From Anisus vortex (lineage: Eukaryota; Mollusca; Gastropoda; Planorbidae), in assembly GCA_949126835.1 (NCBI GenBank), contig OX421499.1, positions 12,645,128 through 12,709,127 on the forward strand: DNA of 64,000 nt, in the 5' to 3' direction. Below are positions 53,311 through 64,000 of the stretch, in pieces (the stretch's first letter is position 1; each line of letters starts with the position of its first letter). The notes under the pieces are model-generated. The model worked only from the letters and a program-made list of their open reading frames with translations. It had not been told where the DNA came from and ran no database searches. Position numbers and translations under genes: made by a program.

Positions 53311-53814
53311 AGATATATACATTATAAATTTAAAAAAAACGTATACCTGCAAAAAAACGCGCAATTTGTAGCCACCACACAAGAACACAATATCAACTCA
53401 ACTTTTCTCCTATTTGTTTATTTATAGTAAAACCTCCAACACAAACTAACAAACACGACGTTAGCAGTACATTTATTTGTCCCTGTATTTACTGGGGGAC
53501 ATTAAGGTCGCCGGACACACGAAGCGGCGGACAGTTTTTTTCAAAGGTCAAATTCCAATGTCATGTTAGTTAAAGGATGTATGCCTTCATGCGGCACAAG
53601 ATGCATCCTGGGAAATGGGCCTGTTGATATAAAGATATATAGATTAGTGACGTGGCGTTCCTTTAACTAAACGTAAATAAATGTCTGTTGAAAAAAATTA
53701 AACAGAAAAACGGCCAATGGCCAAAGTTTACGAAATGTCAGGCCATGAGGCGATAATGGGGCCACGAAAGCTAGATTATTGAGTCGTTAATTTTTAAAAG
53801 TTCACTGAACAAGT
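53311..53814. other. Spacer, nothing recognised
   Basis: No gene or repeat family was recognised. Confidence 0.4.
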
Positions 53815-54065
53815 ATTGCTTAGTTCCTTTGGTTCCTAGTGGAACATATAGGGCTTCCACAACAGCTCTCCATCGCACTCGATTCTGGCAGCCTTATTAA
53901 GTTCACCCCATGAAAGGTTGCAGCTTTTCATTTCATCCACGCAGAATCGTCTCCAGGTGATATTGGGCTGACCAACCTTTCTTTTTCCCGGGGTTTTCCA
54001 TTGAGGTAGCCTACCTGTCGGCTAATGTCCTTTGGGGGTTTTTGTAGGGTGTGTGCCCTATCCAC
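53815..54065 (-). pseudogene. Non-LTR RT 3' fragment, same family as 14141-14901
   Basis: TTGCTTAGTTCCTTTGGTTC and AAGTTCACCCCATGAAAGGT are the reverse complement of the 3' end of the 14.1-kb copy (ACCAAAGGAATTAAGCAA; GTGAACTAAAAACGG). ORF2 residues are broken by small indels. Confidence 0.8.
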
Positions 54066-54336
54066 AGACACTTTCGCGATCTATGAACATTATAACACCT
54101 TTTTAAAAATATTTTCTTTGTAACTTATCAATTTTTTAAATAAAATATTGTATGATGTTCTAAATGCCTTACTCTGTCCTACTGTTGGGAGCTGTTTTGA
54201 GAAGTTGTGTGAAAGGGTTAAACTATTGTTGACGTAAGGAGAAGGGGGGAGACAACAGAATGTTGTATAAGTGAAGGGAACAAATATGTGATTGTGTATG
54301 TGAATGAGAAATGACAGTGGTGTGTTATTGTAAACA

Positions 54337-54515
54337 TAAAGTAAAGTATCCCGTCGGACCAAATTGATCCATAGGGCCGGTGAAGAAACGTTCACCAGTC
54401 TCTGTGGCCACGGCATACTAGGAGCTGGGTAGACTCAGGGACACCCTCCAGACCCGGGAAAAAATCCTAGCCTGCACCAGCATTCGAACCCAGGACCTGG
54501 CCACTGTGCACCCAT
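54337..54515 (-). mobile_element. SINE-C copy, internally deleted
   Basis: AAAGTAAAGTATCCCGTCGG, then CACGGCATACTAGGAGCTGG: the middle of the body is missing. Head with GCATTCGAACCCAGGACC. Confidence 0.75.
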
Positions 54516-54707
54516 TAATGTAAACAAAGGAATGAATTCAACTGAGCTATGCGTGAATGGGAGCAATGGACAACGGACACAGTGTGTAAGAAGTACGTAA
54601 GAAAGAGACTTTAGTTAGACCTATACTAGAATATGCATCTTCCATCAAACCGAAGAAAACATTAAAAAAATTATAACAAATTCAGAAAAGAGCTGCAAGG
54701 TTCATAA

Positions 54708-57211
54708 TAGAGATGGGAATCGAACCGAACCCGAACCGAACACACCGAACTCGAACTGTGGTTTCCAGCGAACCGAACCGAACCCGAACTCTGCCGGTGA
54801 CCGAACCGAACCGAACCCGAACTTTAAAGTTTCTGACTCCGAACCGAACTGAACGAACTTATATAAAAGTAACAGAAACAAAAATATTTTAATCTGGTCA
54901 CTAGCAAGAATTCGCCAGTAATGATAACATTTGTTTTGATAGTGATAAAAAAATTAGTAATTTTGTATAACCATCCCTCCCCCAGCACGTACGTAGAAAT
55001 GGGCGGCGAAAAAGAAAACATTGCTTAAACAAACATCGAGCGACCGTCAACGTAAGTGACCTAGATAAATGTACCACAAAAGCATGATTGCTCTCCCCGC
55101 CTCTGCGACGTCATACTGCCTTTATCTTCTCTCCTGTCTTCACCCCGCTTCCTAGCCGCCTTTCCCCCACCAAAAATAATTAGCGTGTTTATTCTAATAA
55201 CAATCAGTGATAACACGCCTTGACTTTTTTCCCAAGAGCTTGTTTTTGTTCATTCCAAACTTAGAATATTAGCTTTTATTTTTGAGAACCTAGGCATTTT
55301 ACCTTGTTTGGTTTTTTTTTTTTCTAAGAAAACATTAATATATTTGTATGTATATTATTGGCCAAATGTATTTTGCGAAGCGAAAAGAAGCCTAAAAGTA
55401 TGTCAACTGCTTTACTACAGCAACGGCGCTGTGACTAAAATTGAGTGAATGAGTTACGTTGCAACTAGAGATGGGGTGGTGAAGAGGTGTATATTTAACC
55501 TCACATTGGAAAACACAAGATAAATTGACAAGACGTCATGGTAAACACTCCGGCCGCTTATTGTTAGTAAAAACAAAAATCCAGATTATATGTTATAGAT
55601 GATAAACTAGCAGAGTGTGAGACAAAGAACATTGCGGGGTGGGGGGGGGGGGACAAATTGTGTAATGTAGAGGGGGTAGTGGCAAGTGATAGCAAATTTA
55701 ATGGTATAAAGGGGGAGGGAGATAACATTTTAATGGGAAAATCTTGCACGTTTTGGGTAGGAGGGGGACAATAAAATAGCAGGCTTTTTCTAAACATATT
55801 AAATACTAATATTTCTTTTAAGTATGAAAACTGAAACGTAAACAATTGATAATAATATTACATTTATAATATACTTTTTTTTTAATCCTTGTTTTTGAAA
55901 AAAAAAAAAAAAATAAATAAAGGGGAGGGGGCGGGCAAACAATAGTTACAGAGACTATTTTGTTATAATTTGGCATTTCATGTTACTTTTTAAGAGCTCA
56001 ACTTGTCTTTTATGACATTTTAGAGCCTTTATCAATGATAACAATGAGCATTTTCAAATCAATTTTTTTTTCTGTAATGGCAAAATTTTTAACATTTCTA
56101 TCACGTTGCTTACCTACACCAGAAATACGTCGCTTACACCAGAAATACGTCGCTTGCACCAGAAATATGTCGCTTACACAAGAAATACGTAGGCCTATAC
56201 TAATTATATTAGAGACCGACCGAACTTCGGTTTCGGTTTCTGCTTCGATGCCGAAAGTAGGCCAATGGCCTCTTTCGGTGTGGTTTCGGTTTCGGCCGAA
56301 GCTAAAAAGTTAGCTTTCAGTTTGTTTTCGGTTTTGGCCGAAAGTGATATTGACTTTTGGTCATCAGCCGAATATCTTGCATTTGTCATTTTTAAAAATT
56401 GTTTTGTTTAATTTTATCAAATTTTGTCATAATATTTAGATACAAAAATCTTATATAAAGTATGTAGCCTATTGTCTTTTAGGTTATTAAATCTTTAAGA
56501 ATATTTAATTCTGAATAAAAGGATATATTATAAATTATAGGCCTACATGTATAGGCCTATAGCCTACATAAGTTTATTACATGTTCTATGGTTTAATTAA
56601 ATGGAGTAGGCTACCAATAAACTAGTTAATATTTAAAATCTTTTGTTAGGAAATTTAGGTTTATTTTTCGGTTTCGGCACAAAGTATAGTTAAACTTTTG
56701 GTTTCGGCTTTGGTTTCTGCCCAAAGTTAATTTATAACTTTGGTATGGTTTCGTTTTCGGCCGAAACCAAATATTTGGTTTCGGTCGGCCTCTAAATTGT
56801 ATTTCATATAACAGAAGACCCAGAAATAACACTTATTGTTGTTTTTATTTGCATCAACCTATGCATAATTAATTGTGTTTTAAATATGTCGTGGCAAAAG
56901 ATTAACATTATTTTAAATCAGTAGAAAATCCAGTTTTAGGCTACTATTTTAAGATTTTTTATTTATATAAAAAAAAGTTTTATTAAAACGATATAACATT
57001 GTAAGAGTTCAGTTGTTGTCGATCCGAACGGAACGCGAACTTAAATTATTACCGAACCGAACCGAACCCGAACTTAGTTTTTTACTTATCCGACCGAACC
57101 GAACCGAACCCGAACTTAGGGTCCTACCGAACAGAACCGAACCCGAACTTATGGTCTCACCGAACCGAACCGAACCCGAACTGCTAAATGAGGGTTCGAT
57201 TCCCATCTCTA
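54708..57211. mobile_element. 2.5-kb hAT-type element with CGAACC arrays and perfect TSD
   Basis: Inverted termini TAGAGATGGGAATCGAACC and GGTTCGATTCCCATCTCTA; GTTCATAA duplicated at 54700-54707 and 57212-57219. Subterminal zones (54722-54860 and 57025-57180) hold many CCGAACCGAACCCGAACT motifs in the same orientation at both ends. The interior is AT-rich with no intact transposase and contains a nested hAT-2 element. Confidence 0.88.
56210..56794. mobile_element. hAT-2 element nested in the 2.5-kb element
   Basis: Termini TAGAGACCGACCGAAC and TTCGGTCGGCCTCTA; flanks AATTATAT and AATTGTAT (7 of 8). Interior with CGGTTTCGGCCGAAGC motifs as in 10061-10541. 585 bp. Confidence 0.85.
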
Positions 57212-57595
57212 GTTCATAAGTAGCGAATATTCACAACTGACAAGAGTAACACCAATAGTCAAATAACTAAAGTGTAAAGTAGTAATAATACACAAGTCAT
57301 TAAGTTCTAATTTAGAATCACAAAGCAAAAAAAAAAAATGTTACATTGATAAGATAAACAAATTTCCTTATCCCATATTTGAAAACAAATTCATATTAGT
57401 ACTCTTTCTTCCCGAGAGGCATGTGGGCATGGAATGGGTTGCCTGAAAAAAAAAAGGAAAACCAGTATCTTTACATATTTAAAACACAAATAGAAATGCA
57501 AGACTAGACTCATACAACGCATTAGCGTAGGACGCAAGAATCATCTTTATAGAAGGAGCGTCTGTAATGTACAAGATAGGATAAAATAGAGGCTA

Positions 57596-58059
57596 GAATT
57601 TTGTTCTACCCATCTTTCCTGGGTACCGAGCGTAATTTGGTGGAAATTAAAGGCTGCTCAATCCCCTAGTTTGCACTGGTCACGGAAATTTGTAAAAAAA
57701 AAGGTTGCTACAACAGCCCCATGGCTCAATTTGGTCTTAACTTTTGTTTTTACAGCCTGGCCCAACATTTAGAAAATAAACATTTATGTATAGATGTAAT
57801 AAACTGCCATTAGAAGTTGCGTGAACTTGACATATTTCCTCTGAATACATGATCTTGTAAGTTGCATGGGGTGACACATTAAATGGCTTTCCGGGCCCGT
57901 GTATTGGCCCACGATCCATCAGTTGAACGCCCCAATAATATAAGCAGTATAAGTTTGTTATTGTTTATCCAGGGCTTCTTCAAAAGCGCATCCGACCCCC
58001 CCCCTCCACTTACCCTATAACGTAAGCCTATGTTGTGACTTAAGGCTTAGTCTCGCCAG
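57596..58059. other. Spacer with a decayed SINE-C fragment
   Basis: 57630-57740 retains AATCCCCTAGTTTGCACTGG TCACGG and CCCATGGCTCAATTTGGTC, a diverged SINE-C body. The rest is unassigned. Confidence 0.45.
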
Positions 58060-58079
58060 CAGCGTAGGTAAATGGCACA

Positions 58080-58195
58080 TGCCCCCCCCCCCCCACGCCA
58101 CTCACCCCCCCCATGCCACTCAGCCGCCCACGCCACTCACCCCCCCCATGCCACTCCCCCCCCCCATGCCACTCCCCCCTTCCCCAAACTTTCAT
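58080..58195. repeat. C-rich degenerate repeat
   Basis: Runs of 6-12 C alternate with ATGCCACTC/ACGCCACTCA. The G-rich minus strand could form a G-quadruplex. Confidence 0.85.
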
Positions 58196-58627
58196 CCTGT
58201 ATGAGAATGCCAAGGTAAATAAGGGCAGTAATTTAGAAGACTAAGGGAGTGAATAATATGGAGGTAATTTACTTACAAAGAATTAACTTAGATCTATGGC
58301 TAGAAAAACACAACAGACAATACAATATATTATAATCTATTAACATTAGTGTGACTTTGTATGAAATTAATTGACTTGATTAATAGACAACTTCATACAT
58401 GTATACGCATCTTCTATACCAGGGGTCGGCAACCTTTTGCTAATAGTGTGCCCAACTAGGATTTCTAAATCATTCAGCGTGCCAACAGCTTGATAGTTAA
58501 CCCGATATACTATCTTTGTTTATTTTTATAAGACAATTTATTAAGCACCGTAGCAAGACCAAGGTCAAAAGCACAAAAAAAAACAACTTTATTAACAAAA
58601 TCGTTAAGAGTTTTATATTTAATTTTA

Positions 58628-58925
58628 GACCAGCTGTAGTTCAGTCCAACCATGAATAAGAGCCGAGTGCAGACCAGCTGTAGTTCAGGCCAACCATGAG
58701 TAAGAGCCGAGTGCAGACCAGCTGTAGTTCAGGCCAACCATGAAAAAGAGCCAAGTGCAGACCAGCTGTAGTTCAGGCCAACCATGAATAAGAGCCGAGT
58801 GCAGACCAGTTGTAGTTCAGGCCATTATGAATAAGAGCCGAGTGCAGACCAGCTGTAGTCCAGTCCAACCATGAATGAGTGCCGAGTACAGACCAGCTGT
58901 AGTCCAGGCCTACCTTGAATGAGAG
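58628..58925. repeat. 44-bp tandem repeat
   Basis: About seven units of GACCAGCTGTAGTTCAGGCC plus AACCATGAATAAGAGCCGAG and TGCA, diverging to the right. Confidence 0.93.
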
Positions 58926-59714
58926 CCGATGCGAGAAAATTGAGCAAGCTCCTAGTCTCACAAGTCTTGGACAACGTACCACTACCGGGTGTATTGTGCC
59001 AACCGTTCCCTCCAGGTGCCATCTTGACCGCCTTCTGAGATAAGAATTTGACGACACTCTGATCCTCGCCAGAAAGTCGAGAAGCGATCGCAGTAACTAG
59101 AACCCTAAACACTTAGATCTAGTGTTGAGAAGGCAAAATGGTTTCATTATAGTTTGATCTCAGCTTAACTGAGGTTTTCGTTAATGTTTACAAGCTATAG
59201 GATTTTGTTTAAAGCTTGCAGTAAAGTGGAATAGATAAGTAGTAAGCATAATAGGTGTGTAGTTATTGTAGTGTTTCAAGTTTTATAATGCACATATAAT
59301 TTCTTCACTCATATAATATTAAATTGTTTTTAAATATCTTTTTTCCTAGTTTAATAATTTTTATACTATAGTTGTAAGCCACTTATTTTGTTTTAAAAGG
59401 CCGAAATTTAGAAATATTAACCCAAATATAAACGGGTTTATCATCTCCCAGTAATTAAAGTTTCCACATTTGATTTTATAGTGATACCAAACAAATTATG
59501 TTTTGTAATATTACTAATATTACTGATTAATTATTATGTCCTTATATACATATAGCTTAAAAATGTATTTTCTTTTAAGTAGTAATTAAGGGAATAAAAT
59601 TAATTTATGTTCAACAGTAATAAATAAAAATTTCTTGCATTAATGGTTTAAGTCGACTTTAATAGGAGATTTTTAAAAACATTAAAAATTCCAACAATAA
59701 TATAATAAAAATTA

Positions 59715-59893
59715 AAAGTAAAGTATCCCGTCAGAATAAATTGATCCATAGGATCCGGTGAAGCAGCGTTCTCCAGTTTCCTTGGCCACGGCATACTATG
59801 TCCAGCCGCCTTTACTTTACCCCAACTAAGGTCAGGTACCCATCGGAACTGGGTAGACTCAGGACCACCCTCAAATCGGCCACCGTGCCCCAT
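59715..59893 (-). mobile_element. SINE-C copy, internally deleted
   Basis: AAAGTAAAGTATCCCGTCAG to TCGGCCACCGTGCCCC; the box-B part of the head is missing. The 31-bp satellite starts directly after it. Confidence 0.7.
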
Positions 59894-59904
59894 AAAGCCT
59901 GTAT

Positions 59905-60412
59905 ATAAACCTCTTATATTTATATATTTATAGATATAAACCTCTTATATTTATATATTTATAGATATAAACCTCTTATATTTATATATTTATAGATATA
60001 AACCTCTTATATTTATATATTTATAGATATAAACCTCTTATATTTATATATTTATAGATATAAACCTCTTATATTTATATATTTATAGATATAAACCTCT
60101 TATATTTATATATTTATAGATATAAACCACTAATATTTATATATTTATAGATATAAACCACTAATATTTATATATTTATAGATATAAACCTCTTATATTT
60201 ATATATTTATATATATAAACCTCTTATATTTATACATTTATATATATAAACCTCTTATATATATATATTTATAGATATAAACCTCTTATATTGATATATT
60301 TATATATATAAACCTCTTATATTTATATATGTTTATATATAAACCTCTTATATTTATATATTTATATATATAAACCTCTTATATTTATATTTTTATATAT
60401 ATAAACCTCTTA
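59905..60412. repeat. 31-bp AT-rich satellite, about 16 units
   Basis: CCTCTTATATTTATATATTT plus ATAGATATAAA repeats every 31 bp; right-hand units have ATATATA instead of ATAGATA. Confidence 0.95.
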
Positions 60413-60836
60413 TAAATTTATTAATAATAAAACTAAATATTTTTTTAAGAATTAATTATAGACTATTTATTATGCCTTATTAAAGAAGACAAGCATAAAC
60501 ACTCTTTTGAATGTAACTAACTTGTAGGGTAGACCTATCAATTAACGAGCGCCTTGTCCTTGAACGCTTTTTGCTAATTGTTCAATGTCGGGTACATATT
60601 TAGTTACTTCTGAGTGGTCAAATGTAGGTGACCTTTTTGCCTGTGCTTAAAACAGCTTTCATGTGTGATAGAATCTGTTATATCGGGTAAGTTTAACCTA
60701 AAGCGGAAACTTGAGTGAATACCTAGCAGTTTAGAACAACAGACGACTTTCGTAAGCAGCTTCCTTCCACATCTTTTCGCAAATCGGCATTTAAAATTCA
60801 ACTTGCTGCATTTTATATTAGCTAATATACCTCAAC

Positions 60837-60871
60837 ACACACACAAACACACACACAACACACACACACAC

Positions 60872-60903
<32 letters not shown>
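60837..60903. repeat. (CA)n microsatellite
   Basis: ACACAC with a few ACAACAC interruptions. Confidence 0.95.
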
Positions 60904-60905
<2 letters not shown>

Positions 60906-60954
60906 GATCCAGATCTAAAAAGGAGTAAGATTAAGCCAGTCAGTCTTGAAGTGG

Positions 60955-61205
60955 TATGAAAACAGGAATGTACTTTTGGAAACAAAAACATCTATCGTCA
61001 TCATCATCGGACCCTTGACCATTATTGACCGTTGTTGTCGTTGGAGACAGCGAATGAATGGACACATCAACAGTCAACTCTTTCCACATTTGACTATCTT
61101 GAGCGGTTATCAATAGTTCAGTCACTTACAGCCCTACATAATTGTCGAACCAGCATTTCCGCGGACGGCCTCTCCGGCGTCCACCTTCTACAGTGCGTTG
61201 GAAGA
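60955..61205 (-). pseudogene. RTE-like LINE 3' fragment, antisense
   Basis: On minus, GCACTGTAGAAGGTGGACGC, AATGCTGGTTCGACAAT and AACCGCTCAAGATAGTCAAA parallel the plus-strand copy at 39471-39735. It ends in a GATGATGATGATGAC tail. Broken frame. Confidence 0.75.
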
Positions 61206-61739
61206 TTGTTTTTGTGCTTTAAATAATGGAAGTAGTTAAAATGTTTTGACATTTTAAACATTAAAATGTTTAATGGATTTCACAAAAAGATATATCCAGT
61301 TTCAATGCAAATTCATTTCATTGGTTTAACAGTTCAAGTGCTGTTTGACAAAAGTTCAACTTATTGAAATGTTTTGCTATGTCATTCAGAAACATCGGCT
61401 TCAACAGTCAGTTTTTCAAGACTTAACCTCGTCTAAGGTAACGAACGCTGTGTACAACAACAGATCTCTTTATTCCGTATCACTTTATTGTAGAAGAAAC
61501 TTGATTTGCCTGTCAATCAATATAAGGTAAGAAACTATAAAGCTAACTATTTTGACAAAACATTCAATCACAGATCGCGAGTCCAATGGTGAGATCTTTG
61601 CAAACAAACTTTAACACTCGACATACACCGTGATGTTAATGTTAGTTATTCTTTGCAATGACAAAAAAACTCAACTGAAAATCGCTCTTCGTGCCAAGTT
61701 TGGCAGCGAGCCTTAGGTTGCCGACCCCTGTTCTATACA

Positions 61740-62851
61740 ATCAATTATTGCCTCCCATTCCCATCCTTGTAGTATGAGTCTACTCCTATATATATATATT
61801 AATTAGAGCTTCAAATAATGTTTTAAATCGTTCTTTTTACTGGTTAGTTCGTAATAAACAAATGTGGCGTTGTATAAAATATAATAACACTCAAAGAGAC
61901 AAAACTGAGCCACATACAATATAAAGAACGTTATAGCCCCATACTCAGAAACTCTCTAAATTAGACACAAACGGCCGTATTACAGTGAAGTATTATAGAC
62001 TTGGTGCTGTATGAATCGGATCTGATCTGCTATTGTTACGTCTCGCTGTCTAGGGTGGGCGGTTTTATCACAGATACTTTTTGTAACCCTTGAAGAATCC
62101 TAATCTCTCGCCCAAACTTTCGTGCAAGTAATTCAGCAAAGACGCCAGGAACAATTAACAACATAACTTTTAATTCTACATAACAACACAAGTCAATAGT
62201 AATAACACGATTTAAGAAGAACACAAGAAGTATTAAAACACAACCTAGCCAGTCTCTCAATACACTCTCTACTCTCTAACTACACACCACATGGTCCGGA
62301 AACTTCTCCCCGCTCACGCCAAACGGACAAAGGTCACCCAAGGTCACCAAAAGAATGTGACCATCAGTAAACAAAGGGGAGGTAATCACAACTAAACAAA
62401 AACAAGGGTGTTAATTAATGATAACCCCATGCATCACGCTATGTCAAAACGGAGAATGTTCTGTTCCAAATAAACGCGAACCGTTCTGAAACACTGACAA
62501 TCTGGAGTCGCCAAATTGAAACTAATTTTTTGTGTCACAAGGATGTATGTGCGTGAAACTGTGAACGAAATTGACACATTCGCTGCCCCCAGGTCTGTAA
62601 ACTTTAACATACCTATGAAACCCCCCCAAAAAAGAAGAAGGTATTTGAAGTATTAACGGTATCGGGCTAAGTGTTTGACTTTAACATGTCGTTAATCTCA
62701 CGTGACCTCTCTTCCAAGGGGAGGTTACACAAAATAAAAAGCAACAAAAAACCTAAATGCCATGGGCGTCAAACATTTTGTTTTATAGTCTCAGTGGCGT
62801 ATCTAGGATTCCTTTTATTTTACTTTGTTTTCGTTGACTAGCAATATACAT
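61740..62851. other. Spacer, nothing firmly recognised
   Basis: 62036-62720 could be an old LTR-like repeat (GTTACGTCTCGCTGTCTAGG at its start; CTGTCTAGGG also occurs at about 10600), but no paired end or target duplication was found. The minus ORF 62036-62260 has no recognised domain. Confidence 0.35.
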
Positions 62852-63058
62852 CATGGGCCGGCAACCCTTTTCATAATGGTGTGCCGAAGAAGGATTTTGA
62901 AATATATTTAGCGTGCCGTCAGTTTAAAAAGGTTATAACGTTCCAGCACTCTTTGAATAAGAGACTTGATTTGCCTTTTAGGCTGTCTTTTGCGTGCCAT
63001 TAAAAAAATCGCTCTGCGTGTCACGCTTGGCACGCGTTACGTAGGTAGCCGATCCCTG
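62852..63058. mobile_element. hAT-1 miniature element
   Basis: Termini CATGGGCCGGCAACCC and TAGCCGATCCCTG; contains TAGCGTGCCGTCAG and CTGCGTGTCACGCTTGGCAC. 207 bp; target duplication decayed. Confidence 0.75.
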
Positions 63059-63190
63059 ATTCACACAGTAGGAGTATAATATATATCATTTGAAAATGTC
63101 TCGCTAAAGAAGAGAAATCTTAAATGATAAATTCAGAACGAAAGTGCGCCAGAAAACTCCGTGCCATGAACCCAACAAAGAACTAAACTC

Positions 63191-63412
63191 AATACTGCTG
63201 GTCTCACGGTGACTAGCATACCGAAGGTCCTGGGTTTCGAATTCCGGTGACGGCTAGGATTTGTCATTGGGACTAGAAGGAGAGTCTACCCAGCTCTGAT
63301 GGGTACCTGACATTATAGTTGGCGGCCTGGGCATTGTATGCCCCGGCCATAGAAACTGTTGAATTCTGCTTCACCGGCCCTATGATCAATTCGGTTCGAC
63401 CGGATTACTTTA
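63191..63412 (+). mobile_element. SINE-C copy, head on plus strand
   Basis: GGTCTCACGGTGACTAGCAT, CTGGGTTTCGAATTCC (box B), CTACCCAGCTCTGATGGGTA, ending CACCGGCCCTATGATCAATT. Confidence 0.8.
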
Positions 63413-63773
63413 CGTACTAACATGATTACATGTAGAACATCGGCCAAGACTATAATAAGAAAAACACTCATGCAAGCTCAGACAAATCTATCTATCTACT
63501 TAAACAGCATCATTGCATACATCTATTTGTATAAAGCCTTTTGTAAGTCATGGGCCCTAATGTTCTATTCATCAAACAGAGAACAACTTTGAACGTTTCG
63601 TCTTTTATGTAAGGTACAAAAAGGAAATCTATTTACATTAAATTAGACTATCTTTAACAGGACATTTAGCAATCCATTTTAAGTTTACCGGAAATAGCAC
63701 TTAGTCTTGTCTTATAATTTTTAAACATAAAAAGCGTCTATCAGAATTCTTGGTCTATTCTTCGGTGGGTTCG

Positions 63774-63945
63774 AATAGTGGCATTCGGGCATGGAATGAG
63801 TTCCCGAACAAACCAGAAAAACCAGTAACTTAACATCATTTAAAAAAACTAAAAGAAATGCAGGACTAGACTCGGACCACGGATGTGCGTAGGACGCAAT
63901 AATCTTCTGTAAAGAATGAGCGTCTTTAACATATACGAAAAAAAA
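63774..63945 (+). mobile_element. LINE-B 3' copy
   Basis: AGTGGCATTCGGGCATGGAA, GACTCGGACCACGGATGTGC, GTAGGACGCAATAATCTTC and GAGCGTCTTTAACATATACG, followed by poly(A). Confidence 0.8.
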
Positions 63946-64000
63946 AAGTTAAGATAAGGAATATGTTCTTGAACAAATGGGCCTGTGTATATGCTTTATT

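Larger units (their letters stand above)
54600..57595 (+). mobile_element. LINE-B copy split by an hAT element
   Basis: 54605-54707 encodes LEYASSIKPKKTLKKL, then QIQKRAARFI, a non-LTR ORF2 motif. After the hAT element the frame resumes at 57220 with SSEYSQLTRVTPIVK, then the usual 3' end to GCGTCTGTAATGTACAAGAT at about 57580. This is the longest LINE-B copy here and shows more of the ORF2 C-terminal region. Confidence 0.8.
58420..61730. mobile_element. 3.3-kb hAT-1 element with nested insertions and perfect TSD
   Basis: Ends CAGGGGTCGGCAACC and GGTTGCCGACCCCTG, a perfect 15-bp inverted repeat; TTCTATAC duplicated at 58412-58419 and 61731-61738. Homology to 13524-16841 (there reversed) is visible in TTTCCACATTTGATTTTATA and CATTCAGAAACATCGGCTTC. 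Extra length comes from a 44-bp array, a SINE-C, a 31-bp satellite, a LINE fragment and (CA)n. No intact transposase. Confidence 0.88.

Overview
The window looks like repeat-dense, AT-rich, intron-rich animal DNA, most probably from a gastropod mollusc. That placement is an inference from the gene structure, the long introns, and the tRNA-headed SINEs, hAT elements and non-LTR retrotransposon tails; nothing here fixes the species. There is no bacterial-style gene organisation. Only two intact protein-coding units can be supported: one spliced host gene and one LTR retroelement inserted inside it.

The host gene is a complete cytochrome P450 on the minus strand (34398-49872). Seven exons with GT-AG junctions and consistent phases give 501 codons plus a stop. 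The C-helix WxxxR, I-helix GAGFDT, ExxR and haem-cysteine motifs are all present. The sequence most resembles the CYP1/CYP17-type enzymes of the CYP2 clan. A separate 5' UTR exon near 52.8-53.05 kb is plausible.

Intron 1 (8.7 kb) carries a 6,968-bp LTR retroelement (41604-48571) in antisense orientation. Its two 364-bp LTRs look identical, it has a perfect 5-bp target duplication, a tRNA-Lys-type primer site and a polypurine tract. It also has one uninterrupted 1,251-codon ORF: coiled coil, SCAN-like gag, two zinc knuckles, aspartic protease and a complete H2C2/DD(35)E integrase. There is no reverse transcriptase or RNase H anywhere. Instead the integrase runs into about 425 residues of Lys/Glu-rich sequence with two CxxC pairs. 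A young element that carries an integrase but no reverse transcriptase is the most unusual object in the window.

Region by region: 0-13.5 kb is AT-rich spacer with hAT miniature elements, copies of one non-LTR family (here LINE-B), SINEs, a minisatellite derived from the LINE-B 3' end, and a perfect 46-bp palindrome. 13.5-17.2 kb is a 3.3-kb hAT element with a LINE nested in it, followed by another LINE fragment. 17.2-25 kb is dominated by tandem arrays (21-bp, 21-bp, 33-bp, GATA). 25.6-27.5 kb is a pogo-like transposon with a decayed transposase end. 27.5-34 kb holds LINE/SINE debris and microsatellites. 34.4-53 kb is the P450 locus. 53-64 kb is nested hAT, LINE-B and SINE material, including a second 3.3-kb hAT element with perfect 8-bp duplications.

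Working names used below: LINE-B (non-LTR family ending in a GACGCAATAATCTTC...GTCTGTAA tip and an (AAGAT)n tail); SINE-C and SINE-D (two tRNA-headed families); SINE-F (tRNA-like head with an ATTGCCCGGCGTTGCCC block); hAT-1 (termini near CAGGGGTCGGCAACC); hAT-2 (termini TAGAGGCCGACCGAA). All identifications come from reading the sequence by eye; no database search was possible.
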